Shown in pieces: positions 50,412 through 61,123 of a stretch of 64,000 nt of DNA; positions within the stretch are counted from its first letter, which is position 1, and each line of letters opens with the position of its first letter. The position numbers and the translations under genes are program-made. The stretch lies in assembly GCF_001314995.1 (NCBI RefSeq), contig NZ_CP012938.1, forward strand, positions 4,340,001 through 4,404,000, given 5' to 3'. The stretch is from Bacteroides ovatus. Its GTDB lineage: Bacteria > Bacteroidota > Bacteroidia > Bacteroidales > Bacteroidaceae. Under the pieces are notes generated by a model. That model saw nothing but the letters and a program-made list of their open reading frames with translations. It did no database searches and was not told where the DNA came from.

Positions 50412-50769
50412 CTAATAGGTATGTCAATAGTTCAATTTTAATTTATTTATGAACTATTCAATGGAGTCTGGTAATGGTATGTGGAGTTGGCATAGATTTA
50501 CGGTGAAAGAAGAACTTGGTAAATTAACTTTTTGAGTATCACCTCTCGAGTATGGTAAAGTCAAGAAGAAACGATGAATAGGCTGTATTTTTCTAGCGTG
50601 ACATCCTGATACTATGAGTAATACAGCTAATTTTAATGCTTTTTATTTCTTATTTTGTACTATTTTGTCCCTTTTTAGTATGATAATTGTATCTTAAAAA
50701 CTATTACAATCACTTAATTTGTGGCGAGTGTTTTTAACAAACCTATTTCAAATTCTTAAATTTATTATT

Positions 50770-53700
50770 ATGAACAAACTGACGAGACTAAAAAGATGCA
50801 AGAGGTGCATCAGTACGTTAATGCTTATGTGTTGTTCGCTCTTGGCATGGGCGCAAAATACAGTAACGGGAACTGTATTGGATGAATCTAACTTAGAGGT
50901 GATTGGTGCCAATGTAAAGGAAAAAGGCACGGCCAACGGTGCTATTACTGACATGAATGGTGTTTTCCATTTAAAAGTAAGCAATCTTCAAAAAGCAGTT
51001 CTGCAAATTTCGTTCATGGGATATGAACCTCAAGAAGTGCCATTAAATGGACGCAAACAACTGAAAATTATTTTAAAAGAAACGGCCAATGAACTTCAGG
51101 AAGTTACAGTTGTGGCCTATGGTACACAAAAGAAAGAAACTCTGACAGGAGCTATTTCTGCTGTAAACAATGAAGCGTTGATACGTTCGCCGAATGCAAG
51201 TGTGGCCAATTCCCTGGCGGGTCAGATTACAGGACTCTCATCCGTCCAGACTAGCGGTCAGCCGGGACAGGAAGACCCTAAGGTGTTTATTCGCGGAGTG
51301 GGGTCCTTGACAGAAAGTGCTTCCTCTCCTTTGATTTTGGTGGATGGTATAGAACGTTCGTTTTATCAAATGGACCCGAATGAAATAGAGAGCGTGACGG
51401 TTCTGAAAGACGCTTCTGCTACTGCCGTGTTCGGTGTGCGTGGTGCAAATGGCGTAATTTTGGTGACTACACGTCGTGGTAAGGAAGGCAAAGCGAAAAT
51501 TTCCGTAAATTCTTCAGTTGGTATCCAGATGCCCACCCGTATGCTTGAAATGGCAGACAGCTATACGTATGCTACTTTAAGAAACGAGATTATAACAAAT
51601 GACAAACCAAATGCTACCGAGAACGATTTGGTGTTCAATAATTATGCAGTTGAACGGTTCAGATTGAATGATGAACCTATTATGTATCCCAGTATCGACT
51701 GGAGAAAGTATCTGCTTAATAAAACATCTATGCAGACACAGCATAACCTGAATATTTCCGGAGGAACAAAGGATATACGTTACTTCATATCTTTAGGTTT
51801 CTTATATCAGAATGGTCTGTTGAAACAGTTTGAAGGAGTGGGGTATGATAATAATTATAAATACAAAAGATACAATTATCGTGCGAATTTAGACTTTAAT
51901 GTAACTAAGACTACCACGCTGAAGATTGGTATCGGCGGCATTGTAGGTAACCGGAATGAGCCGATGATTAATGATGCGACTAATTCGATCTGGACACTGA
52001 TTAATCAGACAACTCCGTTCAGTAGTCCGGGTGTAATTGACGGACAACTCATAGTTACCCCCGAGGAACGTTTTGATAATAAAATAAATCTGGGCAACAG
52101 TGCTTTGCCTAAATGTTATGGAACGGGTTACTCAACTGCTATTAATAATACGATGAATCTGGACCTTCTGTTAAATCAGAAGTTGGACTTCATAACCAAA
52201 GGATTGTCGGCGGAAATAAAAGGTGCTTATAATACGAGTTATGGTTTTACCAAAAAGCGTAAAGGGCAAGTGGAACAATTTATGCCTTTCTATCAATCTT
52301 CTTTGGAAGATCCGTCACTTGGTTATGATTCGCCAGATTTCAACAAGAATATTGTTTATAAGATCAAAGGAGAAAATAAGAGCTTGCAATATGAGGAAAC
52401 TTCCTCGCGGGCACGAGACTGGTATCTGGAAGCAAGCTTGAGATATAACCGTAAGTTTGGTTTTCATAATGTCGGGGGATTGTTCTTGTACAATCAGAGT
52501 AAGAAATACTATCCCGCTCAATGGGTGGGAGTACCGTCTGCTTACATCGGTTTTGTAGGCCGTCTGACGTATGATTACAAATCCCGCTATATGGCAGAAG
52601 TTAACTTCGGTTATAATGGTTCTGAGAATTTTGCTCCGGGTAAGAGATTCGGTGCGTTTCCTGCCGGTTCCATCGGTTATATCCTGTCGGAAGAGGCCTT
52701 CATGAAAAAACAGAAGGTGGTTGATTATCTGAAATTCCGTGCTTCTGTCGGCTTGGTCGGAAATGACAATCTTGGAAATAACCGCTTCTTATTCCTGCCG
52801 GATTCTTATGATGTGAATCTGAGCGGAGTAGACGGGTGGAATAACAATAAGTATGGATTCAACTTTGGTTATAACAGCAAGGCGTTAATTCTGGGTGCAT
52901 TGGAGAAGCGTCTGGGCAATCCGAACGTGACTTGGGAAACTGCGCTGAAACAGAACTATGGATTGGACGTTCATTTCTTGAAGAGCCGTCTGAAAATCTC
53001 TTTGGACTATTTCCTCGAAGAACGTAAGGATATTCTCATCAATCGTAAGACAGTACCTTTATTAACGGGGTTGACTTCATCAATTCTACCTGCTGTAAAT
53101 ATGGGTAAAGTGAAAAACCGTGGATATGAGGTAGAAGTGAGGTGGAATGACAAGATCGGGCAGGTTCAGTATAATGTTCAGGCAAACGTTTCCTATTCAA
53201 AGAATAAGATTATTTTCCAAGACGAAGTTGAGCCTAATGAACCTTATATGTGGCGGACAGGAAATCCGGTCGGGACACTCTTCGGGTATGTGGCGGACGG
53301 TTTCTATACAGAAGCGGACTTCGGAGAGAACGGCAAACTGGTGGCAGGTCTGCCCGATCCGGGTGTGTCCGTGAAGCCGGGTGATGTGAAATACCGGGAT
53401 TTGAACGGTGATGAGGAAATTACTTCCGACGACCAGACTATCATTGGAAACCCGACTCGTCCGGCTTATACATTCGGATTGAATTATGGTATCAATTACA
53501 AAGGCTTTTTCCTGACGATGAACTGGACTGGTGCTGCACAACGCTCTTTGTTGCTGGACGGAGCTTTCAGAGAACCTTTTGGTAATGGTAAAATCCGTGG
53601 TTTGATGCAGTTCCATGCAGATACGCGCTGGACACCGGAAACGGCTAATACAGCTACTACACCGCGGTTTACAGAGACAAATGCAGTCTATAATATGCGT

Positions 53701-53946
53701 TCCTCCTCTTTGTGGGTGCGAGACGGTTCTTATTTGAAGCTGAAGAATGTGACAATAGGATATAACTTCACAGATAAGAAGATGTTGAAGAAACTGGGTA
53801 TCCAGCAGTTAGGTATAAAACTGACAGGCTATAATCTGCTGACTTTTGATAAGTTTGACATCATGGACCCTGAATGTAATCCGAATAATGCGGATTCTTA
53901 CCCTATCATTAAAATATATAATTTAGGTATTAATCTAACCTTTTAA
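50770..53946 (+). CDS. SusC-like TonB-dependent transporter, second locus, first copy
   Basis: The 1058-residue transporter (ATG 50770, MNKLTRLKRCKRC) has a signal peptide ending LAWAQ, a CarboxypepD_reg-like domain (VTGTVLDESNLEVIGANV), TonB box region (LQEVTVVAYGTQKKETLTG), plug (VFIRGVGSLTESASSPLILVDG; SATAVFGVRGANGVILVTTRRG) and a barrel ending IKIYNLGINLTF. First gene of a four-gene operon (SusC-SusD-SusC-SusD) with gaps of 11, 27 and 8 bp. Likely a host-glycan importer; ligand unknown. Confidence 0.95.
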   Translation: MNKLTRLKRCKRCISTLMLMCCSLLAWAQNTVTGTVLDESNLEVIGANVKEKGTANGAITDMNGVFHLKVSNLQKAVLQISFMGYEPQEVPLNGRKQLKIILKETANELQEVTVVAYGTQKKETLTGAISAVNNEALIRSPNASVANSLAGQITGLSSVQTSGQPGQEDPKVFIRGVGSLTESASSPLILVDGIERSFYQMDPNEIESVTVLKDASATAVFGVRGANGVILVTTRRGKEGKAKISVNSSVGIQMPTRMLEMADSYTYATLRNEIITNDKPNATENDLVFNNYAVERFRLNDEPIMYPSIDWRKYLLNKTSMQTQHNLNISGGTKDIRYFISLGFLYQNGLLKQFEGVGYDNNYKYKRYNYRANLDFNVTKTTTLKIGIGGIVGNRNEPMINDATNSIWTLINQTTPFSSPGVIDGQLIVTPEERFDNKINLGNSALPKCYGTGYSTAINNTMNLDLLLNQKLDFITKGLSAEIKGAYNTSYGFTKKRKGQVEQFMPFYQSSLEDPSLGYDSPDFNKNIVYKIKGENKSLQYEETSSRARDWYLEASLRYNRKFGFHNVGGLFLYNQSKKYYPAQWVGVPSAYIGFVGRLTYDYKSRYMAEVNFGYNGSENFAPGKRFGAFPAGSIGYILSEEAFMKKQKVVDYLKFRASVGLVGNDNLGNNRFLFLPDSYDVNLSGVDGWNNNKYGFNFGYNSKALILGALEKRLGNPNVTWETALKQNYGLDVHFLKSRLKISLDYFLEERKDILINRKTVPLLTGLTSSILPAVNMGKVKNRGYEVEVRWNDKIGQVQYNVQANVSYSKNKIIFQDEVEPNEPYMWRTGNPVGTLFGYVADGFYTEADFGENGKLVAGLPDPGVSVKPGDVKYRDLNGDEEITSDDQTIIGNPTRPAYTFGLNYGINYKGFFLTMNWTGAAQRSLLLDGAFREPFGNGKIRGLMQFHADTRWTPETANTATTPRFTETNAVYNMRSSSLWVRDGSYLKLKNVTIGYNFTDKKMLKKLGIQQLGIKLTGYNLLTFDKFDIMDPECNPNNADSYPIIKIYNLGINLTF

Positions 53947-53957
53947 TAGTGCTGACA

Positions 53958-55754
53958 ATGAAAAACTATAAAAAATATATAGGCTGTCTTTCTCTCTCTG
54001 TATTGACACTGATAGGGTGCGAAGACCTTAAATTTGGAGAGAAATTTCTGGATAAGCCGATAAGTAACGAACAGAATATCGATTCTGTTTTTAACAAAAA
54101 GGTATATGCTGAGCAGGCACTGGCGGAAACTTATCATTCCCTGCCGGATTATCTGCCGATGCAAGGACGTCTGGGATATGGCGTTCTGGAAATGCTAACC
54201 GATCTGGGTGACTGGACGAAAAAGGGAGCGCCTAAATTCTATACAGGAACAGTGGACGGAACAAATACATATCTGGAACATCTTCCATATCGGTTGGATG
54301 TCGCCAGTGCTACGATAGGAGTAGGGCCGGTTTATGGTATTCGAAGAGCCTACATTTACATTGAGAATGTGGATAGAGTGCCGGATATGACTGCGGATGA
54401 GAAAGCGATAGGAAAAGCGGAAGCGCAAGTAATCATTGCCTATCATTATTCTCAAATGCTCCGTTATTATGGTGGTATGCCGTGGATAGACCATGCATAT
54501 ACGGCAGAAGATGCGATGAAATTTCCTCGTATGACAGTGGAAGAAACCGTACAGAAGATTGTTGGATTACTGGATGCGGCAGCCTCTGTACTGCCTTGGC
54601 AAGTGAATGCAGATAATGACGGACGAATGACGGCTGCTTCTGCTTTAGCGTTAAAGTCCAGGGTGCTTCAGTTTGTGGCGAGTCCTTTATTTAATGCTGA
54701 AAAACCCTATCTGGAAGGAGATGCTTCGTCTCAATTCCTTACCTGGTATGGTAACTATTCACCGGACAGGTGGCAGAAGGCGTTGGATGCCGGATTAGAA
54801 TTTATGCGGGCTAATAAAAAGAACTCGGACGCTTATCAACTGGTGAATACAGGTAATCCCCGCGATGATTTTGCAGCAGGATATTTCAATCGCCATAACG
54901 GTGAAGTTTTGATTTCTTCCAGAAGATTCACCACTTATGCTACGGGAAAGCTTCCGTTTGCCCAGGTGCGTTATGGAGTTGCTTCTCCTACATTGACTTA
55001 TGTCGATATGTTTCAGATGAAAGACGGAACAGAATTCGACTGGAACAATCCGGACCATAATAAATTCCCTTTCTTTGATAAGGACGGAAACCCCAGAAGA
55101 GACATCCGCTTATATGAAACGGTTGCTGTGAATGGAGATAAGTTTAAGGGCGCCCAGAAAGTGCAGATTTATGAAGGAGCCACCCAGGCGCCTTATAAAG
55201 ACGGACGAATGAGTTACAATGGGGTTGCCATGAGAAAATTTATACGAAACTTCAATGACGAAGTGAATGGCAAATTTTATTCTTGTCCGTTGATCCGCCT
55301 TCCGGAGGTTTATTTGAATATGGCCGAAGCGATGAATGAATTGAATAAGGCGGAAGTCCGTGATGAGTTTGGCAATACGGCTTATGATTATCTGAATAAA
55401 ACCAGACTGCGTGCAGGTATGCCTGCGATTTCGGCAACAGATGTTCCGGCTGGCAAACCGTTGCGTGAAGCGATATTACGCGAAAGAGCCATTGAATTCG
55501 GCTATGAAGAAGTACGCTATTTCGATCTGGTACGTTGGAAACGCGCAGATATATTTACCGGACAATTATCACGTCTGATTATTAAAAAAGCGGCCGGTGA
55601 GCCAAGCGGCTTTTCTTATGCCGTATCTCATGCAATGGCGGAAACGCGTCAGTATGCAAAACCTGAAAAGTGGAACGACAAGTATTTCCTGTTGCCTCTG
55701 CCTATAGATGAGATAAACAAGAAATATGGATTGATTCAGAATCCGGGTTGGTAA
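53958..55754 (+). CDS. SusD-like lipoprotein, second locus, first copy
   Basis: The 598-residue protein (ATG 53958; a GTG at 53949 is less likely) has lipoprotein signal LTLIGC-EDLKFGEKFLDKP, SusD helices (RRAYIYIENVDRVPDMTADEKAIGKAEAQVIIAYHYSQML), LIRLPEVYLNMAEAMNELN, ERAIEFGYEEVRYFDLVRWKRAD and the ending PIDEINKKYGLIQNPGW. It forms the lid of the preceding SusC. Confidence 0.95.
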   Translation: MKNYKKYIGCLSLSVLTLIGCEDLKFGEKFLDKPISNEQNIDSVFNKKVYAEQALAETYHSLPDYLPMQGRLGYGVLEMLTDLGDWTKKGAPKFYTGTVDGTNTYLEHLPYRLDVASATIGVGPVYGIRRAYIYIENVDRVPDMTADEKAIGKAEAQVIIAYHYSQMLRYYGGMPWIDHAYTAEDAMKFPRMTVEETVQKIVGLLDAAASVLPWQVNADNDGRMTAASALALKSRVLQFVASPLFNAEKPYLEGDASSQFLTWYGNYSPDRWQKALDAGLEFMRANKKNSDAYQLVNTGNPRDDFAAGYFNRHNGEVLISSRRFTTYATGKLPFAQVRYGVASPTLTYVDMFQMKDGTEFDWNNPDHNKFPFFDKDGNPRRDIRLYETVAVNGDKFKGAQKVQIYEGATQAPYKDGRMSYNGVAMRKFIRNFNDEVNGKFYSCPLIRLPEVYLNMAEAMNELNKAEVRDEFGNTAYDYLNKTRLRAGMPAISATDVPAGKPLREAILRERAIEFGYEEVRYFDLVRWKRADIFTGQLSRLIIKKAAGEPSGFSYAVSHAMAETRQYAKPEKWNDKYFLLPLPIDEINKKYGLIQNPGW

Positions 55755-55781
55755 TAATCAAATCGTTGAACAATAAGAAGA

Positions 55782-58553
55782 ATGATTATGAATAAATCAC
55801 TTTATATCGTAGCTTTCTCGTTGGCATTTGCCACTACGGGTATAGCGCAAAATAATGAAGGACAAGATAAGGTAATCGATCTGGGCACACAGACGACCAC
55901 CGAATTACGGAAGACACAGGCTGTCTCTACCATTTATTCGGATGAATTAGATAAAAATGCTACCACTAGTCCTTACAATGCCATTTATGGCCTGTTGCCG
56001 GGATTGAGTGTGATGCAGAACACTAGTTGGGGCACAGATAAATCTCGTCTCAATGTGCGGGGACGCGGTTCTTTGAATGGAGATACACCTTTATTTGTAG
56101 TAGATGGTTTTGCACGCCCTCTCGAATATATCAACCTTTCGGAAATAGAATCAATATCCGTTTTGAAAGACGGTGCTGCTACTGCTCTTTGGGGAGGCAG
56201 AGGCGCCAACGGAGTGGTATTGATAACTACCAAACGCGGTATATATAACCAGAAGGATATAAAAGTAGACTACAAGTTCGGTTTAGGCTTACCTGTTAAT
56301 CAGCCGGAATTTGCCGATGCTTATACCTATGCCAAAGCCCGTAATGAAGCATTGAGATATGATGGCTTGCAACCGGACATGGATGAGGCTTCTTTCCTGT
56401 CCGGAGGCAATAGCGATCTTTATCCGAATGTGGACTGGCAGAAAGAAGCGTTACGCAATCATACAACCAGTCATCAACTGGACATCACTTTCCGCGGAGG
56501 TGGCAAGCGGCTTCGTTATTTCAGTGTCCTCAATTACAAAAACGATATGGGACTGCTGAATAGCAAGTACACTGATTATACAGATCGCTATAACTCCCAG
56601 ATGAAGAAATACTTCCTCAATCTTCGCATGAATCTGGATGTGGATATTACGGACGCGACAAAATTGAAATTGAGTATGCTCGGTATGCTGCGAGAGACCA
56701 AGCGTCCCACCACATCGGAAGCTACTTTGTTTGAACAGATTTTCAACACCCCGTCCGCTGCATTTCCCGTGCAGACACAGAATGGATTCTGGGGCAGTAA
56801 CAATGTGCTGAAAACAAACCCGATAGCCAATCTGGCGGACGTAGGTTATTATAAACTGAATCAGCGTATGTTGCAGGCGGATTTGCGGTTGGTGCAGGAT
56901 TTGTCTGTATTGACTCGCGGGTTGAGTGCGGAACTCGCTATTGCTTATGATAATAATGCAACCTATCAGGAAACAGCCAAGAAAAGTTTTATGTACCAGA
57001 CCATTGAAAAAGGCACAGACGGAGAACCGATTTACACGAATTACGGAAATCCTAACGATGAACTGGAAATCAGCAACAAAGGATTGGCCAATCAATACAT
57101 ACATGCCAATTTTGAAGCGAAGGTCAATTATCACCGGACATGGGATAAACATGATTTTACGGCCAGTGCTATGTTTCGTCAAGAATCAATGACGTTGACA
57201 GGGGCTAATAACAGTCGTTACCGTCAATACATCATCGGAACCGCAGGTTATAATTTTGACAACCGTTATATGGTGGATATCGTAGCCAACTGTTTTGGCA
57301 GCAGCGTATTGGGGAAGAACGACAAGTATCGTGCATATCCCGCCATTTCTGCCGCCTGGATACTTTCGAACGAGAATTTCATGAAAGAAATTTCCGCTTT
57401 TGATTATCTGAAACTTCGTGCTTCTTACGGACGCTCCGGATATGATATTTATGATTATGACATGGATAAGCAATATTGGATAGGAAGCGGTGCTTACTAT
57501 TTTCAGGCCGGAAATACTTCTGCCGGAAGTAGCCTGAAGGAAGGAGTGTTGGCAATGGAACAACTGGATCTGGAAGTTGCGGATAAATATAATATCGGTT
57601 TGGATATGAGCCTGTTCAAGGGACTGACTTTTTCTATTGACGGTTTTTATGACAAGCGCACTAATATCCTGATTGACGGAAGTGGGCTGATCTCATCGGC
57701 AATCGGGGTTACTATTCCGCAGATGAATGCAGGAAAAGTGGAAACAAAAGGAACGGAACTCTCTGCCATGTGGAAAAAGGAATACAAGGACTTCAACTAT
57801 TATATCGGAGCCAACTTCTCCTATGCCAAAAGTAAAGTCGTAGAAAATGGTGAGGGATATCAGCCGTATGGCTATTTGTCTAAAAAAGGTTACCCTGTCG
57901 GGCAGTGTTTTGGCTGGGAGGCTATCGGTTATTTCAGAGATGAGGCGGACATAAAGAGCAGTCCTGTGCAGAAATTCTCGGAAGTACGTCCGGGTGATGT
58001 CAAGTACAGAGATCTGAATGGCGATAACGTGATTGACAACAATGACCAGAAGGCGATAGGATATTCCACTGCCATACCGGAGATTTATTATGGCATTAAT
58101 TTGGGATTTGAATATAAAGGTTTCGGCGTGGATGCTCTGTTTCAAGGAGTAGCCCATTATAGTGTGATGTTGAACACTGCCAGCGTATACTGGCCGTTGA
58201 GAAACAACACGAATATTTCCAGCTGGTATCTGAACGACAGAATCCGCTGGACGGAAGAAACGAAAGATATCGCAAATGTCCCCCGCCTGACTACGCTGGA
58301 TAATGCCAATAACTTCAGAAACAGTACACAGTGGTTGGAGAACGGTAGCTATTTCAAACTTCGTAACCTGAATGTCTACTATAACCTTCCTTCCTCTTGG
58401 GCGAAGAAAGTGAAAATGGAAAAGATTCAGGTATATGCGAGAGCTAACAATCTTTTTTCGCTCGATCATGTGAAGTATATGAACAGTGAAGATCTGAAAA
58501 TCAATTATCCGGATATGACTTCCGTTTATTTCGGGTTGAATATTAACTTCTAA
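55782..58553 (+). CDS. SusC-like transporter without N-terminal CarboxypepD domain
   Basis: The 923-residue transporter (ATG 55782 or 55788) has a signal peptide ending GIAQ and goes almost directly to the TonB/plug region (TQTTTELRKTQAVSTIYSDEL; RLNVRGRGSLNGDTPLFVVDG; TALWGGRGANGVVLITTKRG), then a barrel ending TSVYFGLNINF. It lacks the usual 80-100-residue CarboxypepD_reg-like domain and is shorter than its neighbours. Third gene of the operon, 27 bp after susD. Confidence 0.94.
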   Translation: MIMNKSLYIVAFSLAFATTGIAQNNEGQDKVIDLGTQTTTELRKTQAVSTIYSDELDKNATTSPYNAIYGLLPGLSVMQNTSWGTDKSRLNVRGRGSLNGDTPLFVVDGFARPLEYINLSEIESISVLKDGAATALWGGRGANGVVLITTKRGIYNQKDIKVDYKFGLGLPVNQPEFADAYTYAKARNEALRYDGLQPDMDEASFLSGGNSDLYPNVDWQKEALRNHTTSHQLDITFRGGGKRLRYFSVLNYKNDMGLLNSKYTDYTDRYNSQMKKYFLNLRMNLDVDITDATKLKLSMLGMLRETKRPTTSEATLFEQIFNTPSAAFPVQTQNGFWGSNNVLKTNPIANLADVGYYKLNQRMLQADLRLVQDLSVLTRGLSAELAIAYDNNATYQETAKKSFMYQTIEKGTDGEPIYTNYGNPNDELEISNKGLANQYIHANFEAKVNYHRTWDKHDFTASAMFRQESMTLTGANNSRYRQYIIGTAGYNFDNRYMVDIVANCFGSSVLGKNDKYRAYPAISAAWILSNENFMKEISAFDYLKLRASYGRSGYDIYDYDMDKQYWIGSGAYYFQAGNTSAGSSLKEGVLAMEQLDLEVADKYNIGLDMSLFKGLTFSIDGFYDKRTNILIDGSGLISSAIGVTIPQMNAGKVETKGTELSAMWKKEYKDFNYYIGANFSYAKSKVVENGEGYQPYGYLSKKGYPVGQCFGWEAIGYFRDEADIKSSPVQKFSEVRPGDVKYRDLNGDNVIDNNDQKAIGYSTAIPEIYYGINLGFEYKGFGVDALFQGVAHYSVMLNTASVYWPLRNNTNISSWYLNDRIRWTEETKDIANVPRLTTLDNANNFRNSTQWLENGSYFKLRNLNVYYNLPSSWAKKVKMEKIQVYARANNLFSLDHVKYMNSEDLKINYPDMTSVYFGLNINF

Positions 58554-58561
58554 AATGTGAA

Positions 58562-60217
58562 ATGACCATGAGAAAATATATCCTTTTATATACAGGTTTG
58601 CTATTATCCGTATCGGGGTGTAGCTTGCTCGAATTGGACGAATCGACAGGCTTGGACAGGGAAGAGGCCTATTCCTACTTTAGCAATGTGAAAGGTTTGG
58701 CTACCTACGTTTATAGCCAGTTGCCCGGAGATCTCGGAGTGCTCGACGGGGCTTTGAGGGAGTCTGCAACGGATAATTCTGTTTATGTCTGGAGTGATAA
58801 TAGTGTTCACGACTTTTATAACAATGCCTGGAGTCCCAACAATGCAGTCGATAATATGTGGTCGAAGTGCTATGGAGCTATCCGTTCCGTCAATTCATTT
58901 CTTGAAAACTATTCACAGGAAAAACTGGAGCGTTTCCGCTGGAACGACACGTATGAAGAAGACATTGCCAAAGCTACCATGTATCGTGAAGAATTACGGG
59001 TGTTGCGAGCTTTTTATCTGTTCGAACTGGCTAAACGATACGGTGATATTCCACTTTTGACACGTACGTATGCTTTGGATGAAATCAACGGCGTGGAAAA
59101 GACTTCTTTCAATGAAGTGATAAAATATATCTGTGACGAATGTAGTGACGCGGCCAAAACTCTGCCTGTCAGTCATCAGGACTTTTGGGCGGAGACGGGA
59201 CGTGTGACCAAAGGTACAGCGTTGGCATTGAAATCCCGTGCTCTTCTTTATGCGGCGAGTTTGTTGCATAATCCCGCACAGGATGCCGATAAATGGAAAG
59301 CGGCTGCCGATGCGGCTTATGCTATCATAAAAGAGAACTGGTACAGTTTGCCGAAGACGAATGTAGATCCTTTGTATGACAAGAATGGTGGAAACGATGT
59401 ATTGAAATCTCCGCAATTAATTTTTGAACGTAGAAATGGGGAAAGCTTTGATTTTGAAGCTAACAATTTGCCTATCAGTTATGAAAAGGGGAAAACAGGC
59501 AACGTGCCCACCCAGAACCTGGTGGATGCCTTCCAGATGACTAATGGAAAAGACTTTGACTGGGAACAGATTACACCGGGGCAGAATCCGTATGAAGGCA
59601 GAGACCCGAGATTCTATAAAACGGTGCTTTGCAATGGCGATACATGGATGAACTCGACCATCCAGTCTTATGAAGGAGGAAAAGACGGTGCCGGAACAAC
59701 CGGAGCGACTACTACAGGTTATTATTTGAAGAAGTATATGAATGAGACTGTTTCTCTAGCTCCTTCCAATGAGAAAAAGAAACCGCACCATTTCATCATA
59801 TTCCGTTATGCGGAAATTCTCCTGAACTATGCGGAAGCAATGGATGCCTGGAAAGACGCTGATTATACGGATAATGATCATCCGTTGTCTGCACGTGCGG
59901 CACTGAATCAGGTGCGTGCTGCTGCTGATATGCCCGCCATTACAACAAGCGGCAATGCGTTTACTGAAAGCGTCCGTCGTGAAAGACGAGTGGAACTTGC
60001 GTTCGAAGACCATAGGTTCTGGGATATCCGCCGTTGGAAAATCGGTGATAAAACCAAAGCTATTTATTGCATCAAGATCACTATGGAAAACGGCTTGCCT
60101 GTTTATAAGAAAGAATTGCTTGAAACACGTAACTGGGATGATAAGATGTACTTATATCCTATACCACAGACTGAATATTATAAGAATCCTAATTTAGGTC
60201 AAAATACAGGCTGGTAA
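58562..60217 (+). CDS. SusD-like lipoprotein, second copy
   Basis: The 551-residue protein has lipoprotein signal LLSVSGC-SLLELDE, SusD features (MYREELRVLRAFYLFELAKRYGDIPLLT; FIIFRYAEILLNYAEAMDAW; RRERRVELAFEDHRFWDIRRWKIGD) and ends PIPQTEYYKNPNLGQNTGW. It starts 8 bp after the shorter SusC and ends 12 bp before the operon terminator. Confidence 0.94.
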   Translation: MTMRKYILLYTGLLLSVSGCSLLELDESTGLDREEAYSYFSNVKGLATYVYSQLPGDLGVLDGALRESATDNSVYVWSDNSVHDFYNNAWSPNNAVDNMWSKCYGAIRSVNSFLENYSQEKLERFRWNDTYEEDIAKATMYREELRVLRAFYLFELAKRYGDIPLLTRTYALDEINGVEKTSFNEVIKYICDECSDAAKTLPVSHQDFWAETGRVTKGTALALKSRALLYAASLLHNPAQDADKWKAAADAAYAIIKENWYSLPKTNVDPLYDKNGGNDVLKSPQLIFERRNGESFDFEANNLPISYEKGKTGNVPTQNLVDAFQMTNGKDFDWEQITPGQNPYEGRDPRFYKTVLCNGDTWMNSTIQSYEGGKDGAGTTGATTTGYYLKKYMNETVSLAPSNEKKKPHHFIIFRYAEILLNYAEAMDAWKDADYTDNDHPLSARAALNQVRAAADMPAITTSGNAFTESVRRERRVELAFEDHRFWDIRRWKIGDKTKAIYCIKITMENGLPVYKKELLETRNWDDKMYLYPIPQTEYYKNPNLGQNTGW

Positions 60218-60229
60218 CTATGACTAAGC

Positions 60230-60264
60230 GAACCCTAAAAGTTTTTGTCTAACTTTTAGGGTTC
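60230..60264 (+). terminator. Intrinsic terminator of the SusC/D-SusC/D operon
   Basis: Perfect 14-bp stem, GAACCCTAAAAGTT (60230-60243) with 60251-60264, 7-nt loop, then ATTTTTAT. Confidence 0.92.
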
Positions 60265-60313
60265 ATTTTTATGGGAAGAAGTCCTTTTCTATGTGTGGTC
60301 CCTTGTTCCAGTT

Positions 60314-60790
60314 TTATGCTGCAGGATCCGGGGCCTCACCGCTACCGCCTTCGTCCGGATTTTCCGGTTTATTTCCCCCTCCATTTCCGGAAGAGGTGCC
60401 GCCGTTTCCTTCCGTCTTGTAAATACTTACATTATCCAGCATATCCTTAAATTTATATCCCGGCGTAAATACAATTTTCACCCGACGAACGGTATCGGCA
60501 TCTACATCTTTTTCCTCTTTCTGGCTTTTGCAACTCATGCCCGGACGGAAACATCCGAAGTCACCTAATTGCACAGACAATCCTTTGTTGAGGTTCGTGT
60601 TCAACGCATCAATCAGTGCGTCAATCACGTGTTTCACTGCGCCTTCGGGAATCATACCGAACATGGATACTTCCTTGCATAAATCTCTGAAATTTACCGT
60701 ATTGGTAATTACATTCTGTGCTACATACTTTTCAGTCTTTGTTTTGTCAAAGCCGAAAACTCTTTTCTTGACAACATACTTTAATGCCAT
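60314..60790 (-). CDS. HU-like DNA-binding protein with Gly/Pro-rich tail
   Basis: This 158-residue protein has an HU_HIG-type domain: MALKYVVKKRVFGFDKTKTEKYVAQ at the N-terminus, the helical dimer part (FRDLCKEVSMFGMIPEGAVKHVIDALIDALNTNLNKGLSVQLGDFGCFR) and a beta-arm, RRVKIVFTPGYKFKDML. From about 125 it is a disordered Gly/Asn/Pro/Glu tail. Such short HU variants are abundant in Bacteroides and differ from the housekeeping HU. Own -7 box at 60850-60857. Confidence 0.88.
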   Translation of the reverse strand: MALKYVVKKRVFGFDKTKTEKYVAQNVITNTVNFRDLCKEVSMFGMIPEGAVKHVIDALIDALNTNLNKGLSVQLGDFGCFRPGMSCKSQKEEKDVDADTVRRVKIVFTPGYKFKDMLDNVSIYKTEGNGGTSSGNGGGNKPENPDEGGSGEAPDPAA

Positions 60791-60849
60791 AGTCTTTCTT
60801 CTTTTAATAGTTAGTCAATCTGTTTTATTGTTGTTTTGTGATCACGACG

Positions 60850-60857
60850 CAAAGATA
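60850..60857 (-). promoter_or_regulatory. -7 box for HU-like gene
   Basis: CAAAGATA reads TATCTTTG on the minus strand, 59 bp before the ATG. Confidence 0.6.
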
Positions 60858-60976
60858 TGGTTTCCGAAATTCATGACCAAGCTGAAAAAGAATTGTGCGT
60901 TAATAAATTAGTTAATAAGTAGAATACTGCTGTATTGGGGAATTTTATGTAAAAAAGATTTGGCAGAAAGATAGAA

Positions 60977-61032
60977 GAAGAGGATGCCGATCAAGATATT
61001 GGGGTATCAAGTGTGGGGAAGGCATCCTCTTC
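60977..61032. repeat. 12-bp inverted repeat with long loop
   Basis: GAAGAGGATGCC at 60977-60988 pairs perfectly with 61021-61032 around a 32-nt loop. It lies between two minus-strand genes; without a T-run, termination is uncertain. Confidence 0.6.
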
Positions 61033-61123
61033 GAAGATAGAACGAAAGGACTACTTGCACAAGCAATCTTTTTCGCTTTGTTGTCTATCTTCTATATATA
61101 CTGGTAAGGAGTATGATTCTGAA

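Noticed and set aside
56451-58469. Long minus-strand frames opposite the third SusC gene (243 and 258 codons)
   Set aside because: Shadow frames; no recognised motif, no promoter.
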